A stretch of 64,000 nt of DNA from NCBI GenBank assembly GCA_020628645.1, contig JAHDES010000005.1, forward strand, positions 116,374 to 180,373, given 5' to 3'. The notes under the pieces are model-generated. The model did not search any database, was not told the origin of the DNA, and worked only from the letters and a program-made list of their open reading frames with translations. The DNA is from Saprospiraceae bacterium (GTDB lineage Bacteria > Bacteroidota > Bacteroidia > Chitinophagales > Saprospiraceae). Positions within the stretch are counted from its first letter, which is position 1, and each line of letters begins with the position of its first letter. Of the stretch, positions 43,297 through 51,772 are shown piece after piece. Position numbers and translations under genes: made by a program.

Positions 43297-44363
43297 ATTT
43301 GTCCTCGATAAGGAAGGATAGCTTTCGCTATTTCGGCTACAGAATCACTTTCAAATAGTATACGTTTTTTAACGATGAGATCCATCATAAGATCAAATTC
43401 TCCTTGCGTAGGATTCCAATCATCGCGTTTTTCAAACATAACGCTGAGTTCTTCAGATGGGGCGCATTGATAAACGAGGTATTTTTCTTTTCGTAAGTCA
43501 TAAGTAAGCACTTGGAAAAAATAATCCTCTCGTTCGGGAAAGCAAAGGATAAAAAGTGGATGCTCCATGAAGTTTTCTTGCCAATAGCCAAGCATATTTG
43601 CTTCATATAAGGGGTAAATCATCTTTTGGCTATTGATTTGAATTCGATTTAAAAAGGAACTGACCTCACGGAGTTTATCTTTTAAGATGATAACAGGAAT
43701 ATCGTGTTTTTCATAGCCTAAAAAAGGCAGCCATTCATTGTTTTTAGCCTCATAATAATCAACTTTACCAATACGTATTTTGTAATCAAATTTAGGATAA
43801 TTAGGTACGACATATCCTGGATAATAAAAATCAAAATCACATCCCAATCCAAATTCAACTTCTAATAACATGGTATAATAACCTAAACTGAATTTTGCAT
43901 ATTCTGGATCATAAATACCCAGAATACTTGCTAAACCTTTTTCTCCCAAATCAAAAAAACTACATGCCACTAAACGATCTTCGTCATAGACCGTAACCTC
44001 CCAAGTGTTGTAAATGTTATTGTCTGTATTATCCTGAAGGGAATGCCGCAGCGTAGGAGAGAGGTAACCATCAAAATGTTCTCGATATTTTTGATAGAGG
44101 AGTTCTTTATCAGGTGTTAATATCGCTTTTTGGATACCATGACGAAAACGCTTCCCATTCTTACGCATCAATTTTCGTTGCCGTTTACTGTAAGTGTGTT
44201 CTTTTAGGTTGAGGCGAAGCCAAATGGCGGAATAAATGGAATCCTGCATGCACAAGAACTGGCAGGTAAAGATGGTTTGCCCCATACGATACCATCCCCT
44301 AGCGAGGTAAGTGTCAAGGTGGCGGGCGGGCATACTATGAGGAATACGTTTCAGCGTATACAT
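43290..44363 (-). CDS. Arginyl/leucyl-tRNA-protein transferase (ATE/Bpt)-like protein
   Basis: 357 aa. The C-terminal GNAT-like ATE core is clear: 'RHSLQDNTDNNIYNTWEVTV', 'LVACSFFDLGEKGLASILGI', 'AKFSLGYYTMLLEVEFGLGC', 'FDFYYPGYVVPNYPKFDYKI'. Such enzymes transfer an amino acid from tRNA to protein N-termini to trigger degradation. The N-terminus starts directly at 'YLARGWYRMGQTIFTCQFLC' and keeps only C34 and C38 instead of the usual CxxC-containing cluster, and 'QRKLMRKN' follows as in ATE_N. About 100 C-terminal residues extend past the core. Activity is uncertain. Confidence 0.75.
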   Translation of the reverse strand: MYTLKRIPHSMPARHLDTYLARGWYRMGQTIFTCQFLCMQDSIYSAIWLRLNLKEHTYSKRQRKLMRKNGKRFRHGIQKAILTPDKELLYQKYREHFDGYLSPTLRHSLQDNTDNNIYNTWEVTVYDEDRLVACSFFDLGEKGLASILGIYDPEYAKFSLGYYTMLLEVEFGLGCDFDFYYPGYVVPNYPKFDYKIRIGKVDYYEAKNNEWLPFLGYEKHDIPVIILKDKLREVSSFLNRIQINSQKMIYPLYEANMLGYWQENFMEHPLFILCFPEREDYFFQVLTYDLRKEKYLVYQCAPSEELSVMFEKRDDWNPTQGEFDLMMDLIVKKRILFESDSVAEIAKAILPYRGQIF

Positions 44364-44406
44364 GGCACAAGATCAATTCTTCTCTCTCCAAATAAGTTTG
44401 AATGTC

Positions 44407-44414
44407 CAAATTTA
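44407..44414 (-). promoter_or_regulatory. Candidate -7 element for the arginyltransferase-like gene
   Basis: Reads TAAATTTG on the minus strand, 44 nt before the start codon. Upstream box not matched. Confidence 0.4.
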
Positions 44415-44620
44415 GTATATTTTTATTTTTTGTGCTACTCTAAAAAGGAATAGTTTTCCACATCTATTAAATGATCTATTCTAGAATCTTCATAACTAAA
44501 GCTATGAGAGGGTTTTATATTATGAAGTTGAATGTATATCTTAGAAGTTGAAGGGTGTTTTTTACTTTTTAAAAGTAAAATTGCACCTAAATATTGAAAA
44601 ATCAAGCAGTCTTTTACATT

Positions 44621-45547
44621 ATGAATACGATGATTATCAAGAATACTACTCTTTACTATTTGATACAAAGGGTATTTTTCCCTTTTATGCTAGTGGCAAC
44701 TCCCTTTTTAATTTATGTGTTAATTAGCAATGGCTATTCGGTAGCTATTACAACATATGTAGTAGCTGTAGGTGTGGGATTAGTATTTTGGGTAATGGAA
44801 TGGTTAGTTCCATTTAAAGAAGGTTGGAATCATTCACATGGTGATATTTCCAATGATATCATCAGTGGAGTAGTTGCTTATGTTATTCTTCCCATTTTTT
44901 TAAAACCCTTTTTTATTGCATTGTTAGCCGGAGGAGCGGCTTGGCTTTCGGTACAATGGGGTGGGACGATATGGCCTAGTGACTGGCCGATTGTCTTCCA
45001 ACTTATCTTTCTATTAATTATGGGAGATGCAGGTCGTTATTGGGGACATCGACTAGCCCATGAAGTTCCTTTTTTGTGGAATTTTCATGCGGTTCATCAT
45101 TCTGCAAAGCGTTTGTATTGGTGGAATGCGACACGTCAGCATCCTGTAGATAAAACGTGGTTTACCTTTACGGAAATGCTTTTTCCAGTATTATTAGGGG
45201 CGGATGGAATTGTATTGTCGATGTATTTTGGCGTAACGGTGGTTTGTGGATTCTCCCAACATTGTAATATCAACTTGAAATTAGGGCCTTTATATTGGTT
45301 TTTTAATGTAGTGGATCTTCATCGTTGGCATCATTCAAGAGCAATTGGTGAATCCAATAATAATTATGGTAATAATTTAATCATCTTTGATCGATTATTT
45401 GGTACCTATTATCATCCTGAACGGCAAACAACATCCAATCGACAAGTGGAGGAAATTGGATTGATTAATCGCAATTATCCACAACATTATTTGGGGCAGC
45501 TTATAGCACCCTTTAAAAAAGGATTGGATAAAGAAGATAGAGAGTAA
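44621..45547 (+). CDS. Sterol desaturase / fatty acid hydroxylase family protein
   Basis: 308 aa from the ATG at 44621; the frame opens at a TTG 27 nt earlier, which adds nothing recognisable. About five membrane helices. The di-iron histidine boxes are 'WGHRLAHEVPFLWNFHAVHH' (HxxxH and HxxHH), 'QHPVD', and 'DLHRWHHSR' (HxxHH). The family hydroxylates or desaturates lipids or carotenoids in the membrane using O2. Likely substrates in this phylum include sphingolipid or carotenoid chains, which is inference. Monocistronic, convergent with mscS (5 nt apart). Confidence 0.9.
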   Translation: MNTMIIKNTTLYYLIQRVFFPFMLVATPFLIYVLISNGYSVAITTYVVAVGVGLVFWVMEWLVPFKEGWNHSHGDISNDIISGVVAYVILPIFLKPFFIALLAGGAAWLSVQWGGTIWPSDWPIVFQLIFLLIMGDAGRYWGHRLAHEVPFLWNFHAVHHSAKRLYWWNATRQHPVDKTWFTFTEMLFPVLLGADGIVLSMYFGVTVVCGFSQHCNINLKLGPLYWFFNVVDLHRWHHSRAIGESNNNYGNNLIIFDRLFGTYYHPERQTTSNRQVEEIGLINRNYPQHYLGQLIAPFKKGLDKEDRE

Positions 45548-45552
45548 GTGTT

Positions 45553-46608
45553 CTACTTCTCTTTCCCCATTTCTTCAATTTTAGCATCAATTTTTTCGGC
45601 AAGCGAAGCCTTCATATTATTCCAACGATCAATGCGTTCTTGGATGTCAGCTTTTTCCTCTTCTGTACAAACTTTAAGAGCTTCTTGTAATTCTTTGAGT
45701 TTGGCGTCTATTTTAGCAAGATTTTCTTTACGACCTTCAATGGAGGCGGCTTTATCGGCTTTGTCAAAGATAAGGGCTTCAGGAGCTTCGGTTTCTTTGG
45801 CAATTTTGCTTCGTACTTTTTTAGGAATGAAAATCGTTTCTCCTACTTGGCGTTGGTTCATAAAGTTAGGCGATACAATCTCAATGCCTGCTTCGTGCAA
45901 ACTATCTAAAACGAAGCCATGAAGTGTAGATTTAGCCGTCAATACTCGTTTTACATCATCTAATAAACCATGTATTTCATACACCACAGAAAAATCACCT
46001 AAAGTAGTAATTAATACAAAAGCATCTTTTAAGTTGGCTCGTTTGGCTGCATCTAATAGGCATTTTTGAATTTTTAAACGATTCACATCATAACCCAAAG
46101 ATACACTCACACAAATAAAACTTCCAGAACTACGGGTCACCTTTACAGGATTGGTAGCGATATAAAGATTAGGCAGTGTAATCAAATCACGATTGATGGT
46201 TTGAATTTCTGTATGAAATAATCCTCGTTCCGATACCCGACCAAATGCGTCTTGTACTTGTATGAAATCCCCCGGTTTATAACTATTCACTGTGCGGAGC
46301 AGGATTCCTGCAAGCATATTTCCGATAAAAGTTGCGGAACTCAAGGCAAATACCGCAGAAATCACAATTCCCATTAAACTGGTAATCTGTCCCCGTAATT
46401 CATTGCTCATCGGCAGGGCTAAAATTACAGCAATTACACCCGTTATGGCAATAGAAAATAAAATAATTTGCCGAAGCATGGCTTTGTCCGCTTGTCCTGC
46501 ACGTTGACGACTCAACAATTTTTGGACAATGACATAAATGGCAATAAAAAATAAGGTAGTTAAAACAGTACTACCAAAAGAGTTAATGAGTTCTTGGATA
46601 AAGGACAT
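45553..46608 (-). CDS. MscS family mechanosensitive channel
   Basis: 351 aa. Three N-terminal membrane helices (about 10-30, 48-68, 75-110), the last being the MscS pore helix 'VISAVFALSSATFIGNMLAG', then the beta domain 'YKPGDFIQVQDAFGRVSERG' and 'TLPNLYIATNPVKV', and the mixed C-terminal domain. A coiled coil (about 300-351), rich in Glu and Lys ('KIDAKLKELQEALKVC'), extends past the usual MscS end. It opens under membrane tension to release osmolytes. Monocistronic. Confidence 0.9.
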   Translation of the reverse strand: MSFIQELINSFGSTVLTTLFFIAIYVIVQKLLSRQRAGQADKAMLRQIILFSIAITGVIAVILALPMSNELRGQITSLMGIVISAVFALSSATFIGNMLAGILLRTVNSYKPGDFIQVQDAFGRVSERGLFHTEIQTINRDLITLPNLYIATNPVKVTRSSGSFICVSVSLGYDVNRLKIQKCLLDAAKRANLKDAFVLITTLGDFSVVYEIHGLLDDVKRVLTAKSTLHGFVLDSLHEAGIEIVSPNFMNQRQVGETIFIPKKVRSKIAKETEAPEALIFDKADKAASIEGRKENLAKIDAKLKELQEALKVCTEEEKADIQERIDRWNNMKASLAEKIDAKIEEMGKEK

Positions 46609-46724
46609 AATTAGAATGTTGTTCGCCTTAATTTACGGAAATCACTTCAATAAGTTATGCTTTTATGAGCTATCCAATAAATTTTATATCTAAGCAGCAT
46701 AAGCTGTATTTCTACATTTTCCGC

Positions 46725-46732
46725 TATCTTTG
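46725..46732 (+). promoter_or_regulatory. Candidate -7 element for hutU
   Basis: TATCTTTG matches TAnnTTTG and lies 27 nt before the hutU ATG, giving a leader of about 20 nt. Upstream box not matched. Confidence 0.5.
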
Positions 46733-46758
46733 CAGTATAATTTCTAACCAACACATCT

Positions 46759-48804
46759 ATGCCAAATTATACTGTATTTCAAGAAGCGATCTTAGAAGGA
46801 ATTCCATCTGATTTACCAATTTCCAAACCTTATGATTCAACGGTAAGTCATGCCCCAAAACGAGTTTTAGAAGGTATCCTTTCGGATAAAGAGAAACAAC
46901 TCGCACTTCGAAATGCGCTTCGTTATTTTGATCCAAAGCATCATGTTGTTTTAGCTCCAGAATTTGCACAAGAATTAGAACAATATGGACGGATTTACAT
47001 GTACCGATTTCGTCCAGATTATGCCATGCATGCACGACCGATTGCGGATTATCCCTGCAAAACAAAACAGGCGGCTGCGATCATGTTGATGATCCAAAAT
47101 AATCTTGATCCTAAAGTCGCAAAGCATCCACATGAATTGATTACTTATGGTGGAAATGGAGCGGTCTTTCAAAATTGGATTCAGTATCGCTTGACGATGA
47201 AATATTTGGCGGAAATGACCGAAGAACAAACTTTAGTTTTATATTCTGGACATCCTTTGGGCTTATTTCCTTCTCATAAAAATGCACCCCGTGTTGTGGT
47301 GACGAATGGAATGATGATTCCTAATTATTCGTCCAAAGATGATTGGAATAAATATAATGCTTTGGGGGTTACTTCTTATGGTCAAATGACGGCTGGGTCG
47401 TTTATGTATATTGGTCCACAAGGAATTGTACACGGTACAACGATTACTTTATTAAATGCAGGGCGACGACTTGGGTTGGGTGAAAATGATTTAAAAGGGA
47501 AGATTTTTATTACTTCAGGATTGGGTGGGATGTCTGGTGCGCAAGCATTGGCAGCAGTCATTACAGGAGCAGTAGGTGTGATTGGAGAAGTTGATCCAGA
47601 TGCAGTGCAGCAGCGTGTAACAGATGGATACATCAAAGCAGAAAATGTTTACACCGATTTGGACGATTTAATCATCCGAATGGAAGAATGTCGCCGTCAA
47701 GAAGAAGGAATTGCACTCATCTATCAAGGAAATATCGTAGCACTTTGGGAAAAATGTGTAGAGAAAAACATCAAAATAGAATTAGGATCAGATCAAACAT
47801 CATTACACAATATAGATGATTTAGGTTATGCGCCTTTAGGCTATACTTTTGAAGAAGCTAAACAATTATTAGCAACTGATAAATCAAAATTCATGGCGGA
47901 GGTACAAGCTACCCTTCGTCGTCATGTAGAAGCCATCAATATTCTTTCGGAACGAGGTATGTATTTTTGGGATTATGGCAATGCCTTTCTAAAAGAAGCA
48001 GGACGAGCAGATGCGGATGTCTGGAAAAATAAGGAAGAAGATTTATATAAATATCCGTCTTATGTAGAAGACATCATGGGACCCATGTGTTTTGATTATG
48101 GATTTGGGCCGTTTAGATGGGTATGTTGTTCGGGTTTAAAATCGGATTTGGATAAAACTGATGCCATTGCTGCTAAAGTATTGAAAGCCATGCAAAAGGA
48201 AGCACCTGAAGAAATTCAAGGGCAGTTGAATGATAATATCACTTGGATCGAAGCAGCCGAACAAAATATACCCATTGTGGGTTCTAAATCTCGTATTTTA
48301 TATGCCGATGCAGAAGGACGCATCAAAATCGCCAAAGCTTTTAATGATGCCATCGCCAATGGAGAATTACAAGGAGAAGTCGTTTTAGGACGTGATCATC
48401 ATGACGTATCAGGTACAGATTCGCCATATCGAGAAACGTCTAATATCTATGATGGTTCTCGATTTACAGCAGATATGGCAGTCCATAATGTCATTGGCGA
48501 TAGTTTTAGAGGAGCGACTTGGGTGTCCTTACACAATGGTGGCGGCGTAGGTTGGGGCGAAGTAATGAATGGAGGTTTTGGGATGGTTTTAGATGGAACA
48601 CCAGCTTCCGAGGAACGTTTAAAATCCATGTTGTTTTGGGATGTGAATAATGGAATTGCCCGTCGTTCTTGGGCGCGAAACAAAGAAGCTGTTTTTGCAG
48701 CCAAACGAGCCATGGAAATGAATCGTGATTTAAAAATCACGATTCCTAATTATGCTGAAGATGAAGTGATCGAACAAGCGTTTCAAGGAAAAGAAGTGAA
48801 ATAA
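46759..48804 (+). CDS. hutU: Urocanate hydratase (long form)
   Basis: 681 aa, hydrates urocanate to imidazolonepropionate in histidine breakdown, with NAD+ as electrophile. Signature segments 'LITYGGNGAVFQNWIQYRLT', 'YSGHPLGLFPSHKNAPRVVV', 'FITSGLGGMSGAQALAAVIT', 'GPFRWVCCSG' and 'HNGGGVGWGEVMNGGFGMVL' are all present. Most bacterial urocanases are about 555 aa; this long form resembles those of Bacteroidota and animals. No hutH, hutI or formiminotransferase gene is adjacent, so the pathway is dispersed. Confidence 0.95.
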   Translation: MPNYTVFQEAILEGIPSDLPISKPYDSTVSHAPKRVLEGILSDKEKQLALRNALRYFDPKHHVVLAPEFAQELEQYGRIYMYRFRPDYAMHARPIADYPCKTKQAAAIMLMIQNNLDPKVAKHPHELITYGGNGAVFQNWIQYRLTMKYLAEMTEEQTLVLYSGHPLGLFPSHKNAPRVVVTNGMMIPNYSSKDDWNKYNALGVTSYGQMTAGSFMYIGPQGIVHGTTITLLNAGRRLGLGENDLKGKIFITSGLGGMSGAQALAAVITGAVGVIGEVDPDAVQQRVTDGYIKAENVYTDLDDLIIRMEECRRQEEGIALIYQGNIVALWEKCVEKNIKIELGSDQTSLHNIDDLGYAPLGYTFEEAKQLLATDKSKFMAEVQATLRRHVEAINILSERGMYFWDYGNAFLKEAGRADADVWKNKEEDLYKYPSYVEDIMGPMCFDYGFGPFRWVCCSGLKSDLDKTDAIAAKVLKAMQKEAPEEIQGQLNDNITWIEAAEQNIPIVGSKSRILYADAEGRIKIAKAFNDAIANGELQGEVVLGRDHHDVSGTDSPYRETSNIYDGSRFTADMAVHNVIGDSFRGATWVSLHNGGGVGWGEVMNGGFGMVLDGTPASEERLKSMLFWDVNNGIARRSWARNKEAVFAAKRAMEMNRDLKITIPNYAEDEVIEQAFQGKEVK

Positions 48805-48873
48805 GAAAGATCAACTGCAAGTATCAAGCGTAAGTTCAAATAGGTTATAGAATTAAAAACTTAAACTTCAAAA

Positions 48874-49416
48874 GTGCAACGCCATTTACTAAAATACATA
48901 CAATCACAACGCAAATCCGCATGGATGGGCTTAGCGGCTGGTGCCTTGACAATCCTCGTGATTGGTTTATTGTATTATTGGCGATCTATTGCGATGATGC
49001 GTGGTTTTATTTGGTCGGGCATACCTTTTATTTTGGCATATTTTAGCGTGAGTAGTTATATTCTTTTTCGAGCACAATTAAAGCAATCCGCACACATTCA
49101 GCGATTAGAGGATTATCCACGAGAATTTTATCAAAAAGAAATTCCTCAGTCGCAATGGCGGATTAATTTATTTCATTCCCTAAGACGTTTATTTATTCCA
49201 ATGATTTTAGTTGGAGTTACCTTTGTGTTGGGAGCAATTTGGGGGAGATGGAGTGATTTTGTACAAGGCATTGGCTTTGGTTTGATCTTAGGAGGAGTGG
49301 CTTGTTTGTATTTGAATATTGTAGCAGAATGGTATACAGGATTGTATAATTTGCAATTGAAACGAGCCGAACAACAATATGAACGACAACAACAATCTAC
49401 TACCTCAAACATATAA
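48874..49416 (+). CDS. Membrane protein of unknown function (GTG start)
   Basis: 180 aa from GTG at 48874. Four membrane helices: about 16-37, 43-63, 108-128, 133-155, with a basic loop containing 'RLEDYPREFYQKEIPQSQWR' between the second and third, and a Gln/Arg-rich C-terminal tail ('LKRAEQQYERQQQS'). No family recognised. It follows hutU by 69 nt on the same strand, but no functional link is apparent. Ends 2 nt before the opposing MDR gene. Confidence 0.75.
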   Translation: MQRHLLKYIQSQRKSAWMGLAAGALTILVIGLLYYWRSIAMMRGFIWSGIPFILAYFSVSSYILFRAQLKQSAHIQRLEDYPREFYQKEIPQSQWRINLFHSLRRLFIPMILVGVTFVLGAIWGRWSDFVQGIGFGLILGGVACLYLNIVAEWYTGLYNLQLKRAEQQYERQQQSTTSNI

Positions 49417-49418
49417 CT

Positions 49419-50393
49419 CTATTCTGTCATACTCAAAATTACATTCCCTGTTTTTTGACCAGCAATAACGTATTGGTAAGCCTCTCTCACCTCTTCTAAA
49501 GGATATGTTCGATCAATCACTGGATCAAATGTTTCGTCCTTTAAATGTTTGATAATGAACGGAATACTTTCTTTGGTAGGATAAGGAATGGGAAATTTGA
49601 CTTTTTTCTTTCCAAAAATGGGTGTAAAAAGGGAATAAAAGATATTTTGCGAATAAGGGCCTAGTTCGGAAGAGATATACACGCCATTTTCTTTAAGAAT
49701 CGATTTACATTTTCCAAATGTACTTTTTCCAACAGCATCAAAAATGTAATCGTATTTTTCAGTAGATAGGGTGAAATCTTCTTTGGTATAATCAATAATT
49801 TTATCTGCTCCAAGCGATTTAATCAGTTCAATATTTTTAGTGTTACAAGTCACTGTAATATAGACATCATACTGTCGTACAAATTGTAAAAGTGCATTTC
49901 CAATTGCTCCAGTTGCGCCATTGATGAATATTTTTTGTCCTGTCTGAATATTAACTTTTTGGATGAAACTATACGCATAATGTGCTCCTTCTAAACTTGC
50001 TACAGCTTTATTAAAATTAATGCCTTCAGGAATAGGGTGAATATCTTCTTCTTTTACAAGTATCATTTCAGTTTGAGATCCTAAATCTGTATCATTAAAG
50101 CCCATTACTTGATCTCCTATTTTTACTGTATTAACCTTTTTACCTACTTGAAGTACCTCACCTGCAAAATCTGTCCCCAAAATTGCTTGCCTTGGCTTGA
50201 GCAGTCCCAATACAAAGCGCATGATAAAAGGTTTTGCCGTCAAATTAGCGCAATCAGTTCGATTTACAGTAGTAGCATGTACTTTGATGAGTATCTCATT
50301 TTCTAGTAGAGATGCTTGGACAATTTCTTCCACTTGTATTTGATCAGGAGAACAATAATTGCGTCGAATAGCTGCTTTCATTTTGGTATCCAT
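49419..50393 (-). CDS. NAD(P)-dependent alcohol/quinone oxidoreductase (MDR family)
   Basis: 324 aa, soluble. GroES-like N-domain with 'ILGTDFAGEVLQVGKKVNTV', and Rossmann domain with 'IFINGATGAIGNALLQFVRQ' and 'IKSLGADKIIDYTKEDF'. The catalytic zinc residues of alcohol dehydrogenases are absent (D in 'GTDFAGEV' without the Cys/His set), which places it with the zinc-independent quinone reductase/YhdH-like group. It likely reduces quinones or enones. Monocistronic; a palindromic repeat lies upstream at 50523-50612. Confidence 0.88.
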   Translation of the reverse strand: MDTKMKAAIRRNYCSPDQIQVEEIVQASLLENEILIKVHATTVNRTDCANLTAKPFIMRFVLGLLKPRQAILGTDFAGEVLQVGKKVNTVKIGDQVMGFNDTDLGSQTEMILVKEEDIHPIPEGINFNKAVASLEGAHYAYSFIQKVNIQTGQKIFINGATGAIGNALLQFVRQYDVYITVTCNTKNIELIKSLGADKIIDYTKEDFTLSTEKYDYIFDAVGKSTFGKCKSILKENGVYISSELGPYSQNIFYSLFTPIFGKKKVKFPIPYPTKESIPFIIKHLKDETFDPVIDRTYPLEEVREAYQYVIAGQKTGNVILSMTE

Positions 50394-50522
50394 TGTAAAA
50401 TCTTTGAAGTAATGATACGAAAATAAAGCATTTCCAATTTTAAGAATACCTAAAAAGATGAATCTAATAATTTTATAGATGAAAAGATGATCTTCATGAA
50501 ATTTAAGATTTATACCACACTA

Positions 50523-50612
50523 GTCGGTGCACGATTATTATTTACAACAATCAAGTATTTGTTTAAATTATAGTTATTCTTTTTACACTAAATCTGACAA
50601 TCGTGCCACGAC
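50523..50612. repeat. Widely spaced TCGT..CACGATT inverted repeat
   Basis: GTCGGTGCACGATT (50523-50536) and AATCGTGCCACGAC (50599-50612) are inverted repeats with 13 of 14 positions matching, enclosing 62 nt of AT-rich sequence. The arms belong to the palindrome family seen at 7719-7842, 22857-22885 and 63806-63831, but there the arms are adjacent. It lies just past the end of the DinB gene and may be a terminator or a transposable unit. Confidence 0.6.
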
Positions 50613-50615
50613 CTT

Positions 50616-51155
50616 TTATTGATTCTTCTCCTTTAATATCCTTAAATGATGCCCCGTGTGATAAATCGTAAAAAACAACATCTCACGAATCGTTAATTTA
50701 CCGATGGCAGGGTGGGGGAGAATGAGTTTAGAAAGATTTTCTTCCTTCCATTTTTCGGTGATGGCAATCAATTGATCTCGTTCCTCTGCTAGTTGTTGGA
50801 TGAGATCCTCTTTGGTGTATCTGTTATGCGTTTCTTTTGGGGCAAATTGAGGAGGCGGTACGATAGTCTTGCTATTTAGAGCTGTTAAATATTTCTCTAC
50901 TAATTGCTCATAAGTGCGTTCTTCTCGGTTGTTGGTACCAAACATGGTTCGAATTGCCATTCGAGGCATACGAAGTGTTTTGTTGATAGGTCGCGTACTT
51001 TTCAATAGATGATGGCAATGTTGAGCTGTAGTCCATTTACCTTCGATATAAACTTTGTTGAATTCTTCTTGGGTACGACTTTCGAGCCATTCGAATAGAT
51101 CAGCATAAGCTTGATGTAGACTGGTAGTGATAGAAGATTTATCTGAAATAGTCAT
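50616..51155 (-). CDS. DinB family protein
   Basis: 179 aa, soluble four-helix bundle. The metal-binding histidines are in 'WTTAQHCHHLLKST' (H46, H48, H49) and 'FFTIYHTGHHLRILKEK' near 167-172, the DinB_2 pattern. The family includes thiol-dependent enzymes and many damage-induced proteins of unknown reaction. Divergent from an HxlR regulator across 161 nt that contain a palindromic operator-like sequence, so it is probably controlled by that regulator. Confidence 0.88.
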   Translation of the reverse strand: MTISDKSSITTSLHQAYADLFEWLESRTQEEFNKVYIEGKWTTAQHCHHLLKSTRPINKTLRMPRMAIRTMFGTNNREERTYEQLVEKYLTALNSKTIVPPPQFAPKETHNRYTKEDLIQQLAEERDQLIAITEKWKEENLSKLILPHPAIGKLTIREMLFFTIYHTGHHLRILKEKNQ

Positions 51156-51212
51156 AAGAGTTCTAAATTAAAATAAGAATGAAAATAAAAATTAAAAATC
51201 GGACAATGATTC

Positions 51213-51256
51213 TAGTTATTTATAGTGACTAATATTAGTTACTTATAGTAATTATT
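51213..51256. promoter_or_regulatory. Likely HxlR operator between dinB-like gene and hxlR
   Basis: Two 21-nt direct repeats, TAGTTATTTATAGTGACTAAT (51213-51233, quoted as TAGTTATTTATAGTGACTAA) and TAGTTACTTATAGTAATTAT (51236-51256), with 17 of 21 positions matching. Their junction forms the near-perfect palindrome AGTGACTAAT/ATTAGTTACT (51224-51243). It lies in the control region shared by the two divergent genes. Confidence 0.55.
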
Positions 51257-51268
51257 GATAAAAGTACT

Positions 51269-51276
51269 TATTTTTG
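51269..51276 (+). promoter_or_regulatory. Candidate -7 element for the HxlR gene
   Basis: TATTTTTG matches TAnnTTTG, 41 nt before the ATG and just after the operator-like repeats, so a bound repressor would block polymerase. Confidence 0.45.
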
Positions 51277-51316
51277 TTAGGCTAAACAAGAACTTATCCA
51301 TCCATAATTAAGTAAC

Positions 51317-51718
51317 ATGAGCGTAACTAATGCTGATAATCAAGAGCTTAGACTGAAAAAAAAAGTTGGGAAATATTATGTCGCTTCTCAACCCTACTTA
51401 GAAGACGGTTTTTGCCCGATTCGAAATTTATTAGCATCTGCTTTAGATAAGTGGAGTATGTTGTGTTTGTTTAATTTGGGGTATTACAAAGTTTTACGTT
51501 TTAATGAATTGAAAAAAAATGTTACGGGTATTTCTGCACGCATGCTTTCGGTGACGATGAAAAAGTTAGAAGAGCAAGAGATTGTAGTACGTAAAGTATA
51601 TGCGGAAGTACCTCCACGAGTGGAGTATTCTTTAACCCCATTCGGACAAGAATTATCGGAGAAATTAGTGGATTTGGGCAATTGGTACCTTGAATTATAC
51701 ACCCAAAAGGAAGATTGA
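51317..51718 (+). CDS. HxlR family winged-helix regulator
   Basis: 133 aa. 'CPIRNLLASALDKWSMLCLF' (the conserved Cys-Pro opening) is followed by helices, 'FNELKKNVTGISARMLSVTM' (recognition helix region) and 'PPRVEYSLTPFGQELSEKL' (wing and dimer helix), the complete HxlR fold. Members sense redox or electrophiles, often through the first cysteine, and commonly regulate divergent neighbours. The palindromic repeats at 51213-51256 are the likely binding site. Confidence 0.92.
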   Translation: MSVTNADNQELRLKKKVGKYYVASQPYLEDGFCPIRNLLASALDKWSMLCLFNLGYYKVLRFNELKKNVTGISARMLSVTMKKLEEQEIVVRKVYAEVPPRVEYSLTPFGQELSEKLVDLGNWYLELYTQKED

Positions 51719-51726
51719 TTTTTACG

Positions 51727-51763
51727 ACTGTAGCAAATTATACTAGAGGTAATTTGCTACAGT
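51727..51763. terminator. Bidirectional terminator between hxlR and the OmpA gene
   Basis: ACTGTAGCAAATTA (51727-51740) and TAATTTGCTACAGT (51750-51763) form a perfect 14-bp stem with a 9-nt loop between convergent genes. There is no long T-run. Confidence 0.65.
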
Positions 51764-51772
51764 TGCTCAGTA

